Part shown: positions 8,400-17,532 of the stretch, one piece after another
How positions within the stretch are numbered: the stretch's first letter is position 1
Layout: every line of letters begins with the position of its first letter
Source: JABAYQ01 sp018608925
GTDB lineage: Bacteria > Bacteroidota > Bacteroidia > Flavobacteriales > UBA7312
Direction: 5' to 3'
NCBI GenBank assembly: GCA_037625715.1
Contig: JASJHQ010000049.1
Coordinates: 1-64,000 of the forward strand
DNA length: 64,000 nt
Translations under genes and position numbers: made by a program
The notes under the pieces: model-generated
Told to the model about the DNA's origin: nothing
What the model saw: only the letters and a program-made list of their open reading frames with translations
Database searches by the model: none

Positions 8400-9577
8400 T
8401 CAACTATTATTTTTTTTCGTATAGAATTGTATACCACAATATAGACTCCACTCTTAAAAGAGTTCAATTCTACTTTTGAGGTGTTTTGTGAATAAACCCT
8501 CTGGCCTGTTATAGAGTACAAGTCAATATTATGGTTCTCACTAAAGGTTAGGGTATTGTTTTCTTTTATAAACGCATTTTTTTCTAGCTCAGATATAGAA
8601 ACTGACGTTCCCCATCTTACCAAGCCTTGTTCGGTGCCTATCCAATAATCAGTATTATCTTTCGCTAAACACAAAACATAGTCGCTCGGAAGGGGACTAT
8701 TATTGCTATTGTATTTTTCTGTGTTAGGAATGCCGTTGTTGAAGTAAAATCTAAAAAACCCAGCTCCGTTTGATCCTACGAACAAAAACTGATCGTCGTC
8801 AAATAGCAAAGAGGTAAGGCTGTTAGACGGCCACTGATTACTCTCGACTGTATTGTAGATTAGCCAACTATCGTTGCTTAAATGAGACACCAAGCCTCCA
8901 TAAGGGGCTGCTAGCCATACGTTTTGGTTGTTGTCTATAGCAACGTCTATAGCGGTATTGTCGTTTATTCCACTATTAGAAGTATTACGCCAAATCATGC
9001 TATCGTTATACAAATAACCAAGACCTCCGTTTACTGTTCCCACAACTAAGGAGTCTCCCCTAACCGCCAAGGATCTTACGTTTATAAAAGAGTTTTCTAA
9101 GGAGGAGGTGTCGAGCACCAAAGAGAAGTCAGTATCGTATTTAAACAAACCATTTATAGTTGCTATATAGGCCTGGTTGTTTCTGTCAAAAACAACATCG
9201 TTTATCTGATTATTTAGTATGCTGTTTTGGTTGTTGTAGGTTGTCCAGCTATCTCCTTCTTTAATAGAGAGGCCGCTTAATGTACCTACCCATAAATTTC
9301 CGTTATCATCAAGACTTAAAGACCTTACCTGAGGATTAGGCAGCTCAGCGGTAAACTCTTGCCACTCTCCACCATTTTTTAAATATAAGCCCCAGTTTGT
9401 GCCAACCCACAGCCCTTTGTCTTCATCGACCAATAGGCAGTTGATCTGGTTCTCAATCATTATGGTGTTGTCTATGTTATAAACAGACCAGGTCATTTGC
9501 CCAAACAGGGCCCCTAGAGGCCCTGTTTGTAACAAAATCAATATGACTAAAAACTTATTTGATAATAATTTTTTCAA
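8396..9577 (-). CDS. Secreted two-component-regulator-type propeller protein with T9SS sorting tail
   Basis: About 393 residues if translation starts at the TTG at 9577, which puts a good signal peptide (KKLLSNKFLVILILLQ) at the start; a longer frame to 9643 would bury it. The body is a set of propeller blades with the Reg_prop pattern (LWVGTLSGLSI, YWIGTEQGLVRWG). The last about 70 residues form a type A T9SS sorting domain ending in KKIIVD. The start overlaps the 3' end of the lysyl-oxidase-like gene by 23 bases, so the two are likely translated together. It resembles PorZ at 47 kb in architecture but is shorter. Role unknown. Confidence 0.75.
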   Translation of the reverse strand: MKKLLSNKFLVILILLQTGPLGALFGQMTWSVYNIDNTIMIENQINCLLVDEDKGLWVGTNWGLYLKNGGEWQEFTAELPNPQVRSLSLDDNGNLWVGTLSGLSIKEGDSWTTYNNQNSILNNQINDVVFDRNNQAYIATINGLFKYDTDFSLVLDTSSLENSFINVRSLAVRGDSLVVGTVNGGLGYLYNDSMIWRNTSNSGINDNTAIDVAIDNNQNVWLAAPYGGLVSHLSNDSWLIYNTVESNQWPSNSLTSLLFDDDQFLFVGSNGAGFFRFYFNNGIPNTEKYNSNNSPLPSDYVLCLAKDNTDYWIGTEQGLVRWGTSVSISELEKNAFIKENNTLTFSENHNIDLYSITGQRVYSQNTSKVELNSFKSGVYIVVYNSIRKKIIVD

Positions 9578-11699
9578 CCTTGTTTTGACCGTTAGAAGAA
9601 ATTTGAATAGTATAAATACCAGCTGATAAATCAGACCAGTCAAAAGTCTTGTTTAGTTCTTTATTTTTCCCTAGAGTTTCGGCAAATACAACCTCACCAA
9701 TAATATTTACTAGCTCAACGTTAATAACGCTTGCTTGCTTGAGGCTCATGTTTAAGTTTACCTTTCCTGTTGAAGGGTTTGGATAAACCTCTAGAGACAA
9801 AATGTTTTCGTTAATAGAAGAACAGTCTTCTACTGTTACTGGTACAGCAAGCATGTCACACTCTAGAGGATCGATCGCTACTGACCAGTTATAGAAGTAG
9901 TAGTACCAATCGGTTCCGTAAGGAGAGTTTTCTATAGAAAGCAATCCGTCTAATACGTATGGGTAGTTTAAGCCAGTTGCGTCTGTTCTTTTAAGCTGAG
10001 GGTTTCCTCCACCAAAGTTTGTTTCGTTAGTTGCTGTATCTGTTCCTAAGGTATATCCTTCGCCTGCAGTAATGTTAAAGTTTAGAGCTATGATGTGGGC
10101 ATCATCTTCAGAAAAGCCAACGTCTTCTGTGTGTGAAGCAACTACGTTTCCGTCTCCATCCCACAACATTATTTTTCTTTCTCCTGGTTCGTTAGTATAC
10201 ACTTCAACGCTGGTTAGGGTAAAGTCGCTTAATGCGTCGAACATAACGTATCCGTTAGAATTTTCTCCTGTACTATAGTTGTTGTCTCCAGCGTGTGCTA
10301 GAGGAGCGGTGTTGTAAGAAGAAATGCTAGAAGACACATAATACATAGCGTCTGAAGTTAAGATAGGTGTTTGGAAAGATTCCCCTTGCCCTACCATATT
10401 ATTATCGGCGTCGTACCAAGTAATGTCGTTATCAGAACTAGCGTAAAGATTTGCGACTTCGTTTCTACAAGAAGTTACAGGCTCTACATCTGGGTTGTTT
10501 ATTCCGGCAAGGCTAATTGTTTCCGTGAAAGGACAGTCGTAAGAATCGTCTACCACTGTTACGGTGTAACTCCCTAGCTCAGTAACCTCAATAGAAGGTC
10601 CTGACATTCCGTTAGACCACTCTACAGAAGAGCCCATCGTAGTTTCTACAGATAACTCTATTACTTGTCCTTCACACAATAAGCCTTCTGCTGTAGAAGT
10701 AACTGTTGTAGGAGGTGTTCCTTGAGATTGTTGGGTTAAGGTAATAGGGAACCAAGAATAGTTGTTGTCCATATTAGACTCTACCATTACTTGAGGAACT
10801 TCTAAAACGACAGCGTAGTCGCCATTACAAGTTCCTAGTGGGATGTTTAAAAACATTCCGTCTAGGTGAGAACCGTATGTGTCGGTATAGCCCGAAGAGA
10901 TACCTTGAGAAACAGGGCTACATCCGTAGCTTCCACCACCTAAACCGTAGTTAGGAAAGTCATCTTGAAACAACTCTGTTCCTTCTCCATAAGTAGTTTC
11001 AACATCCATACACCCGCCATTTTCGCAGCTTCCTAGATCCATTACACAAAAACCAACCTTTGCTCCTTCCCCTACAATTTCCCACCCTGTTGGGTTGTCC
11101 ATATTGTTTGGGTCTGGTATTCTAAGAGACATAATAGTCCACTGGTCAAAGTGCATGTGCCCGTGTGTTGGGTGGTATTCCATTGTTCCTACCATTTTTT
11201 CGTAAAAGCTCATAGTACCATCAGCATTTTTATGGTACACTCTTTGCCAAGAAATATGTTTAGGACTTGATCCGTCTGGGCAGTAAGTAGCTTCTTGCCA
11301 TTCAGGGTCATATATTTGAAAAGTATCGGCAACACCACTATCGAAGCAAATCATCCATCTGTATCCTTCTTCATTGGCGCCTCTTAGGTTAAGAGGTCCT
11401 GCACCGATGTTTGGTGTTTTAGCAGAAACACGAATACGTCCCATAGCTATAACATCATCGTCAATTTCGAACCAGTTTTCGTCATAGTTTATTTCTCCGT
11501 CTGTAATTCCTTCACCCGGAGGGTATTCTTGAGAGCCGTTAATACCTGTTTCCCAAGAAACGGTAATATCTGGTAGTAAATCACAGTCCGTATCGTTTGA
11601 GTTTTCGCACTCACAATCGGTAGAGTTATTGATAGTACATTGAGCCCACCCTAGAATAGGAGTACACGCAATAAACATAAAGAGTAAAATTCTAGACAT
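9555..11699 (-). CDS. T9SS-secreted lysyl-oxidase-like protein
   Basis: 714 residues from the ATG at 11699; signal peptide about 1-20. Residues about 40-320 resemble the lysyl oxidase family (copper amine oxidases that oxidise Lys side chains to aldehydes). There is a copper-type histidine run HPTHGHMH, with H179, H181 and H183 matching the family's three ligands. K214 in GAKVGFCVMD and Y275 in YTDTYGSHLD sit where the Lys and Tyr of the LTQ cofactor lie in human LOXL2. A late ESNMDNN also fits. Ig-like and carbohydrate-binding-like regions follow, then a type A sorting domain (YPNPSTG, ending KVEKIIIK). It lies next to cytochrome genes and overlaps the propeller gene. Activity is inferred. 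Confidence 0.78.
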   Translation of the reverse strand: MSRILLFMFIACTPILGWAQCTINNSTDCECENSNDTDCDLLPDITVSWETGINGSQEYPPGEGITDGEINYDENWFEIDDDVIAMGRIRVSAKTPNIGAGPLNLRGANEEGYRWMICFDSGVADTFQIYDPEWQEATYCPDGSSPKHISWQRVYHKNADGTMSFYEKMVGTMEYHPTHGHMHFDQWTIMSLRIPDPNNMDNPTGWEIVGEGAKVGFCVMDLGSCENGGCMDVETTYGEGTELFQDDFPNYGLGGGSYGCSPVSQGISSGYTDTYGSHLDGMFLNIPLGTCNGDYAVVLEVPQVMVESNMDNNYSWFPITLTQQSQGTPPTTVTSTAEGLLCEGQVIELSVETTMGSSVEWSNGMSGPSIEVTELGSYTVTVVDDSYDCPFTETISLAGINNPDVEPVTSCRNEVANLYASSDNDITWYDADNNMVGQGESFQTPILTSDAMYYVSSSISSYNTAPLAHAGDNNYSTGENSNGYVMFDALSDFTLTSVEVYTNEPGERKIMLWDGDGNVVASHTEDVGFSEDDAHIIALNFNITAGEGYTLGTDTATNETNFGGGNPQLKRTDATGLNYPYVLDGLLSIENSPYGTDWYYYFYNWSVAIDPLECDMLAVPVTVEDCSSINENILSLEVYPNPSTGKVNLNMSLKQASVINVELVNIIGEVVFAETLGKNKELNKTFDWSDLSAGIYTIQISSNGQNKVEKIIIK

Positions 11700-11735
11700 A
11701 ATATTCACTTGATTAAATAATGTTAAAGATAAGTA

Positions 11736-11743
11736 CAAAGATA
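11736..11743 (-). promoter_or_regulatory. Candidate -7 box for the lysyl-oxidase-like gene
   Basis: TATCTTTG on the minus strand, a perfect TAnnTTTG, 36 bases before the ATG at 11699. No clear TTG lies at the -33 spacing. A weak hairpin (CTTTT-CCC-AAAAG) sits just upstream, in the gap after the haem lipoprotein gene, so the oxidase may have its own transcript. Confidence 0.45.
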
Positions 11744-11797
11744 CAAAGAAATAATTCCCCCTTTTGGGAAAAGAGAATTTCTTACTTGTTCAGACCC

Positions 11798-12580
11798 TTA
11801 ATTGTTTGGGGCTCCCTGCTCTATCCACTTTAAAACGGTATTGATTTCATACGAGTTTAGCGGCCCTCTATCGCTATTAGAGGTTGGCATCATAGGCTCG
11901 GTTTGTCCCGTTATTTGTTTGTACAAATAGCTTTCTTGTGGCTGCAATACGTTTATGTACGCTTCTCCGTTTTGGTTGTAGCCGCTAAGCAGATCGTCAT
12001 AAGCAACGTCTATTGGCATTAACTCTACGGGGTATAAGGTTCCAGTGGAGTGGCACGGCATACACTTTCCGTTGCCGTCGTTGTAAAAAATAGGGACATA
12101 AATATCATTGTAAAAGCTAACTTTTTGTTCCAGATTGCTTACAATAATTTTATAATAAGTGGTATATGTTTTTAGGTAGTTTGTAACTATTTGTCGTTCT
12201 AAAACCATAATGCTGTCCGACTTTTCAGAAAGTCCGTATCTGCTAGTATCGCTTATGCCAAATAGTAAAACAGAGTCGTTGTTTAAAACGAAAGCACCAC
12301 TATCGACTTCTAAGCTTACGTCCTGATCACCTTCTACTAGGTAGTTTCTGACAAAACGATTGTCGTCATATCGAAGGGTTAGGGTGTCTGGCACCGAGCT
12401 CCCAAAATAAGTAGTTTGTTGGTTTAAAACATTTCCTAAGGTGTCCGACAAAGTATAAACCAAAGAGTCTTTTTTCCAGACCTCAGGGTAATATACGATA
12501 GGTTCTATTTCTATTATTCTGTCTTTAGAACAAGAAAAAAGAAGAAAAAAACAAAATATATAAATTAACTTTTTCATCAT
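11798..12580 (-). CDS. Haem-binding lipoprotein (c-type cytochrome domain)
   Basis: 260 residues with a lipoprotein signal (lipobox LFSC, lipidated Cys at 17). A single CxxCH haem motif, CMPCH at 173-177, lies in the last third, followed by EPMMP (Met 230/231) as candidate axial ligand and a C-terminal LKWIEQGAPNN. This end has the pattern of the planctomycete-type cytochrome C domain found in many Bacteroidota lipoproteins. The first about 150 residues are unrecognised beta-rich sequence. It follows the DUF5777 gene by 9 bases. Probably a membrane-anchored electron-transfer protein in the periplasm or outer membrane. Confidence 0.75.
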   Translation of the reverse strand: MMKKLIYIFCFFLLFSCSKDRIIEIEPIVYYPEVWKKDSLVYTLSDTLGNVLNQQTTYFGSSVPDTLTLRYDDNRFVRNYLVEGDQDVSLEVDSGAFVLNNDSVLLFGISDTSRYGLSEKSDSIMVLERQIVTNYLKTYTTYYKIIVSNLEQKVSFYNDIYVPIFYNDGNGKCMPCHSTGTLYPVELMPIDVAYDDLLSGYNQNGEAYINVLQPQESYLYKQITGQTEPMMPTSNSDRGPLNSYEINTVLKWIEQGAPNN

Positions 12581-12589
12581 TTTATAGGA

Positions 12590-13450
12590 TTAAAACCACC
12601 AAACTCTTCTAATGTTAAAGCCTAAGACAAACTCATTTGGTCGGTCGTAAAAATTATAAGGCTCTTCGGTGTATATATTTGTTTCTCTAATGTAGTAGCT
12701 ATTGCTCATAAAGACCTGAAAAACGTGTCCGGCAGTTCCGAACTCGAAACCTAGAGAAAAGGCATTGTCTAATTTATTTTCCGAAGTATTGTTTAGCTTG
12801 TAGGCGTACTCAAACAAGACTGCGCTACCAAACGAATACTGGTACCTTCCGCTAAAGGGTAAAACGAAAGTATGGTGCGACTCTTCCATTCCTTCTACTA
12901 GGTTTTTATACACAAAGGTTGGCGATAGTTGAAGTGATATTTTGTCGTTGAACTTTCGGGCAATTATAAGCTGGGTGTTATAGCTTAATCGGTGTGCGAA
13001 TTTGTTCTCAAAGGGAGTAATGCTATCTCCAAAAAAAGCAATCGGACTTTCGCCTCTGTATGCGTCGGTATTGAGTCCGGTGTTGTTATATAAGGCAATC
13101 GAAAGAGGCATGCTATTGCTGGCGGTCTGCCTAAGAATTACATACTTTCCTTCAATGTCTACGGTTTTGCCGACCTTAGTTCTGCCTACTCCAATATAAG
13201 CACGGTCGGATAGTTTATACGACAAAGAAAACCTAACGTTGGCCGGAAGGTCAAAGCCTAAAAATTGTTTGTAAAACTCATCGTTTAAGCCAATTTTGCC
13301 AAATCGGTGCATTATTGTAAAGTCAAAACCATCGGGTATAACGGTAGTTTGAGCGTTTATAAGCTGCTTGTTTTTAAACGGATTTACATATTCTTGGGCA
13401 AAAGCACCAAAACTAAAGCCAATTAGTAAAAAAGAGTAGAATAACTTCAT
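12590..13450 (-). CDS. DUF5777-family outer-membrane beta-barrel protein
   Basis: 286 residues with a signal peptide ending AFAQ. The mature start (PFKNKQLINAQTTVIPDG) and the following F-T-I-M-HRFG segment match the DUF5777 family. The rest alternates polar and aromatic residues as in an outer-membrane barrel and ends in a Trp-Trp-Phe. It lies between two haem proteins with gaps of 3 and 9 bases, a tight operon, which suggests a porin-cytochrome arrangement; that role is inferred. Base composition is like its neighbours. Confidence 0.7.
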   Translation of the reverse strand: MKLFYSFLLIGFSFGAFAQEYVNPFKNKQLINAQTTVIPDGFDFTIMHRFGKIGLNDEFYKQFLGFDLPANVRFSLSYKLSDRAYIGVGRTKVGKTVDIEGKYVILRQTASNSMPLSIALYNNTGLNTDAYRGESPIAFFGDSITPFENKFAHRLSYNTQLIIARKFNDKISLQLSPTFVYKNLVEGMEESHHTFVLPFSGRYQYSFGSAVLFEYAYKLNNTSENKLDNAFSLGFEFGTAGHVFQVFMSNSYYIRETNIYTEEPYNFYDRPNEFVLGFNIRRVWWF

Positions 13451-13453
13451 AGG

Positions 13454-13834
13454 CTACTTTTTAAATGTTCTGATAAAATTGATAAGTTGCCATCTCTGAT
13501 CTTCGTTTAAGGAGTGCTTGTAAGGAATCATCATTCCTTTTCCGTTGGAAAGCTTCCAGAAAAGCTCGCCATCGCTTTGGTCTTGAACCTCAGCTAGAGA
13601 AAAGTTTCTTGGTTTTGGCTTAAGTCCGCTGCCAGCAGGGCCATCGCCTTGGCCGGTTTTACCATGGCAAGTCCAGCAAAGTTTTTGATACATTTTTGCT
13701 CCCTTTTGAGTCGCAATATCGTTTTCAGAATACACATTTACTACCTCTTTTGCTGATTCTGGAGCCACCCAATTGTCTTGAGCGTTTGCCAATAAACCAC
13801 ACAATAGTAAACCGATGATAGTTAAAAACTTCAT
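13454..13834 (-). CDS. Small soluble class I cytochrome c
   Basis: 126 residues from the ATG at 13834 (an in-frame GTG lies two codons upstream). It has a signal peptide ending ANAQ, one CxxCH motif (CWTCH, 53-57) followed by GKTGQGDGPAG, and a distal Met at 101/102 in KGMMIPY. This is the layout of a monohaem cytochrome c of the CCC/CcoP-like type, working in the periplasm. It is the first gene of a three-gene operon with the DUF5777 barrel and the haem lipoprotein, and probably shuttles electrons to or from them. Confidence 0.85.
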   Translation of the reverse strand: MKFLTIIGLLLCGLLANAQDNWVAPESAKEVVNVYSENDIATQKGAKMYQKLCWTCHGKTGQGDGPAGSGLKPKPRNFSLAEVQDQSDGELFWKLSNGKGMMIPYKHSLNEDQRWQLINFIRTFKK

Positions 13835-13851
13835 ATACACTTGCTTTGGGG

Positions 13852-13859
13852 CAAAGATA
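13852..13859 (-). promoter_or_regulatory. Candidate -7 box of the cytochrome operon
   Basis: TATCTTTG on the minus strand, matching TAnnTTTG exactly, 17 bases before the ATG at 13834. The -33 TTG is not clear. Confidence 0.45.
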
Positions 13860-13944
13860 GAAAGAAAAAAGATTTAAAACTTACTCTTTGTTGTTGGCTT
13901 AGTGATAAATACTCTCCCAAGTATTTATTTTAGTGGGTGTTAGA

Positions 13945-14376
13945 CTATTTTTTTCTTTTTTCAATAACTGTATAATTTGGGTTTTCGATATTAAAACCTG
14001 TACTCAAGAGCTCAAGCTTTATTTTGTTTTTATTAATCACTACAAATTTAAAAGCGTCAGCTTTGTTTGGTCCTGAACAATGTTCAAAAATTTTATTCTT
14101 TTCAACCCACCAAGTGCCTTTTTCTGTAAATTCTCTAGTTTTCGCAATAGTTTTTGTCTTAAAGTGTACGACATAAGTCCCATCTTCATTTCTTGTCATT
14201 TCCCATTCCTTATACACACCTTTGGTCTGTTGACCTGTTTCTGAACCAGTCCAAGTGCCCACTAGTCGTTTGTCAATAGTTTTCCCATTAGGTAAAGAAT
14301 TAATTGTAATACAAGAAGTAAGGCCGAGCGCAATAGTTATTAATAGGCTTAAAATTGATATGTTTATTTTTTTCAT
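13945..14376 (-). CDS. Small lipoprotein, possibly lipocalin-like
   Basis: 143 residues from the ATG at 14376, which gives a proper lipoprotein signal peptide with lipobox TSC; an upstream in-frame start would place 27 polar residues before it. The mature part begins RLVGTWTGSE and continues as alternating beta strands (KEWEMTRNEDGTYVVHF, GTWWVEKNKIFEH), typical of small lipocalin-like or META-like barrels that begin with a G-x-W motif. No catalytic motif is visible. It stands alone between the cytochrome operon and another lipoprotein. Confidence 0.55.
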   Translation of the reverse strand: MKKINISILSLLITIALGLTSCITINSLPNGKTIDKRLVGTWTGSETGQQTKGVYKEWEMTRNEDGTYVVHFKTKTIAKTREFTEKGTWWVEKNKIFEHCSGPNKADAFKFVVINKNKIKLELLSTGFNIENPNYTVIEKRKK

Positions 14377-14536
14377 GATTTGTAGTTTGTTTGATATAGT
14401 GTTTTCTGTTATCGATCGGAAAGGCTCTGTTTTATCTTTTAGATACCAATGTCCCATGTTTCAGACGCTCAAAAACATCAAAACAATGTAGCTACCTTTA
14501 TTTTTTTAATAGAAAACTTAGCAAAAAGTTGGCTCA

Positions 14537-15685
14537 TCACTCTTTTGTGAAACTAAACGCATTTGTCTCTTCGGTTTGTGAAACCCCTTCAAAAGTAAAT
14601 ACGATTTTTGCAGAATAATCGCCTAACGGAAACTCTGAAATTCTTATTTGAGCGCTATTTCTTTGGTGGTATAACAACAAGCCATCTTCTAATATAGTTG
14701 TTGCTATTGCTACTTTAAATTCGCCACAACCATTTGCTGAGCTTCCGTAAATGTATTCGAACGAACCGTATAGAGTTCCATCGGAGTTATTAATTATTAA
14801 TTCAGCTTTTTGCGGAGTCCAGTAGTAGTAATCCCAAACCCCAAAATATTGGCCTAATAAAGAAATGTTGGTATAATTAGAGCAGCTAGAAGAGCTTCCG
14901 CTTAACACACTAATACTGTTGATATATGGTTTGTCGTTAAATATTTTCAGGCTTAAATACGCTTGGTTAGGATCATTTTCAGGAGTATAATCAGGATTAG
15001 AACTTGTATTTGTCCAACCATAATCATTAAGAAGGTATTCGTACGAATCTTTAATTTTAACACCAACCCAAGCTTTTTTTAGTGATTCTCTAGGTGTTTG
15101 CGACAAATAGTCTTCCGGAATAGTAAAAGTTAACGAATCAGCGTCAACCGTCGAAGGTATTTCCAAGCTATCGCTTCTTTGTTCGTTAACTAAGTAAACG
15201 ATCACATCGCTATAATCACTTAAGCCCTCTCCGTGAATTACGTGCTGTTTGTTTAGATGAGAAAAAATCTCGAATGCATTAGAAAAATCTCCGCCATTCA
15301 CAGCATAAAAGGTTTCATAATCAAAACTTACCGCCTTAGTTGTAAAATAGTAAAGACTAGTTTGAAGGCTAGAATCATTGTTGGACACCTCAAATGTAAC
15401 CTCATAGTCAGTTGCCTTTTCCAAATTGCTTAATATAAATTCGCTGGTATTGCTATTTGCCGTTTGATAGGCGTCACTAGAATTTTTTAGCCTATATAAT
15501 ATGCTAGCATTGTCTCCCGAGTAACTTCCGTTATACATCACCTTTGCAGTTGTTAGCCCAACATTCGAAATTGTAATTTCTACATCAGAAATATTCAAGT
15601 CTTGTTCTATAACATCCTTGTCTGAGCCACACGAAGCCATAAGGCTAACTAATAATAGCAGGTAAATTGGTTTTAAAAATTTCAT
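14537..15685 (-). CDS. Lipoprotein with fibronectin type III-like domain
   Basis: 382 residues with lipobox ASC (Cys at about 19). Residues about 30-115 have the features of a fibronectin type III domain (an alternating strand pattern ending LEKATDYEVTFEVSN). The C-terminal 270 residues form an unrecognised beta-rich region. Probably a surface or periplasmic adhesion or binding lipoprotein. Nothing in the neighbours fixes its role. The 221 bases upstream of the start hold no clear promoter. Confidence 0.5.
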   Translation of the reverse strand: MKFLKPIYLLLLVSLMASCGSDKDVIEQDLNISDVEITISNVGLTTAKVMYNGSYSGDNASILYRLKNSSDAYQTANSNTSEFILSNLEKATDYEVTFEVSNNDSSLQTSLYYFTTKAVSFDYETFYAVNGGDFSNAFEIFSHLNKQHVIHGEGLSDYSDVIVYLVNEQRSDSLEIPSTVDADSLTFTIPEDYLSQTPRESLKKAWVGVKIKDSYEYLLNDYGWTNTSSNPDYTPENDPNQAYLSLKIFNDKPYINSISVLSGSSSSCSNYTNISLLGQYFGVWDYYYWTPQKAELIINNSDGTLYGSFEYIYGSSANGCGEFKVAIATTILEDGLLLYHQRNSAQIRISEFPLGDYSAKIVFTFEGVSQTEETNAFSFTKE

Positions 15686-15906
15686 GGTTTTTTGTTTTTA
15701 TTATTTATTGAATTTATGAAAGTCTGGACTCAAAGAATTTTGAGTATCCGTTTATAGCGATAGCTTTAAAAAGCGAAACAGTAGCGTTGTAAAAAGAAAA
15801 TTTTGGCAAAATGCGTTTGACTTTTACGCACGTCTTTAGTACAAGACGGTTAGTATTGTGATTAGCAAGTTTCATGGTCTTTGCAAGCTACAAAAAAACG
15901 GACATA

Positions 15907-15942
15907 AAAAAAAGCCACATCCCAAAGGGTGTGGCTTTTTAA
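15907..15942 (-). terminator. Rho-independent terminator of the envelope operon
   Basis: Read on the minus strand: AAAAAGCCACACCC, loop, GGGATGTGGCTTTTTTTT. It is a long stem with one bulge and a T run, lying 18 bases past the stop of the aldehyde dehydrogenase gene. Confidence 0.8.
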
Positions 15943-15960
15943 TTTATAGAATTATATAGC

Positions 15961-17505
15961 TTACAAATCGAACTTAATCCCTTGAGCTAAAGGAAGTTCG
16001 TCTGAGTAGTTTATTGTGTTAGTTTGTCTTCTCATGTATACTTTCCAAGCATCAGAACCTGACTCTCTACCTCCACCAGTCTCTTTTTCGCCACCAAAAG
16101 CACCACCAATCTCAGCACCCGAAGTACCAATATTAACGTTTGCAATTCCGCAGTCAGAACCAGCATAAGACAAGAATTTCTCTGCTTCTTTTAGTTCGTT
16201 AGTCATTACCGCTGAAGACAAGCCTTGAGCTACTCCGTTTTGTTGCTGGATAGCGTTTTCTATCTCACCCGAATATTTCATTAGGTATAAGATAGGAGCA
16301 AATGTTTCGTGTTGCACTATCTCATAATGGTTTTCGGCTTCAATAATCGCTGGCTTTACATAACAGCCGCTTTCATATCCTGGGCCTTGTAAAACACCAC
16401 CATCAACCAATACGTTTCCGCCTTCTGCTTTTGCTTTTTCGATAGCCGCTAAGTAAGTGTTTACCGAATCGTGATCAATAAGTGGTCCGATATGGTTCTT
16501 TTCGTCTAATGGGTTACCGATAGTTAACTGGCCGTAAGCCCCAACAATTGCGTCTCTTACTTTATCGTAAACCGATTCGTGAATAATAAGTCTTCTTGTA
16601 GAAGTACAACGCTGTCCGCAAGTTCCTACAGCACCAAATACCGCACCCGGAACAACAACTTTTAAATCTGCAGTTGGAGTAATAATAATAGCGTTGTTAC
16701 CTCCTAACTCTAATAAAGATTTTCCGAAACGCTGAGCAACAGTAGCGCCAACAATTCGTCCCATTCTGGTAGAACCAGTAGCAGAAACTAAAGGAATACG
16801 AGTATCGGTAGTCATCATTTCACCAACTTTATAGTCTCCGTTAATAATACAAGAGATTCCTTCTGGTAAATTGTTTTCTTTTAAAATATCGGCAATAATG
16901 TTTTGGCAAGCTACGGAGCATAAAGGTGCTTTTTCAGAACCTTTCCAAACACATACATCGCCACAAATCCAAGCCAATGCAGTATTCCAAGCCCAAACAG
17001 CAACAGGGAAGTTAAATGCAGAGATTATTCCAACTACACCTATTGGGTGCCATTGCTCTCTCATTACGTGACCAGGACGTTCAGAAGGAATAGTTTGTCC
17101 GTTTAATTGTCTTGATAGTCCTACCGCAAAATCGCAGATATCAATCATTTCCTGAACCTCTCCGTAACCTTCTTGTAATGATTTACCCATCTCGTAAGAA
17201 ACCAATTTACCAAGCGGCTCTTTCAAGTCTCTTAGTTTGTTTCCGAACTGACGAACAATCTCCCCTCTTTGTGGAGCAGGAATGTCTCTAAAAGTTTTAA
17301 AAGCTTCGGTTGCCGTAGCCATTACCTTTTGGTAATCTTCTTTAGTAGTAGCTTTTACTTTACCGATTAACTTTCCGTCAACTGGCGAGTAACTTTCGAG
17401 AAGTTCTCCGTTAGAAAAATTATTAGAACCCGTAGAAGTTCCCAGGTTTACATCTTGTAAGCCTAAGTCTTTTAAGGCTTGATCAATTCCAAAATTTTGA
17501 GACAT
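15961..17505 (-). CDS. ALDH7-type aldehyde dehydrogenase
   Basis: 514 residues. The catalytic Cys is C300 in GTCGQRCTSTRRL and the general-base Glu is E266 in LELGGN. The Arg-rich sequence after the Cys is typical of the antiquitin/ALDH7 group, whose members oxidise alpha-aminoadipate semialdehyde (lysine breakdown) or related aldehydes with NAD. The substrate here is therefore likely, not proven. It is the last gene of a minus-strand run after rseP (27-base gap) and is closed by a strong terminator. Confidence 0.9.
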   Translation of the reverse strand: MSQNFGIDQALKDLGLQDVNLGTSTGSNNFSNGELLESYSPVDGKLIGKVKATTKEDYQKVMATATEAFKTFRDIPAPQRGEIVRQFGNKLRDLKEPLGKLVSYEMGKSLQEGYGEVQEMIDICDFAVGLSRQLNGQTIPSERPGHVMREQWHPIGVVGIISAFNFPVAVWAWNTALAWICGDVCVWKGSEKAPLCSVACQNIIADILKENNLPEGISCIINGDYKVGEMMTTDTRIPLVSATGSTRMGRIVGATVAQRFGKSLLELGGNNAIIITPTADLKVVVPGAVFGAVGTCGQRCTSTRRLIIHESVYDKVRDAIVGAYGQLTIGNPLDEKNHIGPLIDHDSVNTYLAAIEKAKAEGGNVLVDGGVLQGPGYESGCYVKPAIIEAENHYEIVQHETFAPILYLMKYSGEIENAIQQQNGVAQGLSSAVMTNELKEAEKFLSYAGSDCGIANVNIGTSGAEIGGAFGGEKETGGGRESGSDAWKVYMRRQTNTINYSDELPLAQGIKFDL

Positions 17506-17532
17506 TTGTTTAAGATTTAAGTTCGTTTATTG

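Noticed and set aside
15714..15875. A 53-residue minus-strand frame starting MKLANHNTNRLVLK between two genes
   Set aside because: It has a start and stop but is basic, unlike known families, and has no supporting context or clear promoter; kept out as probable chance.
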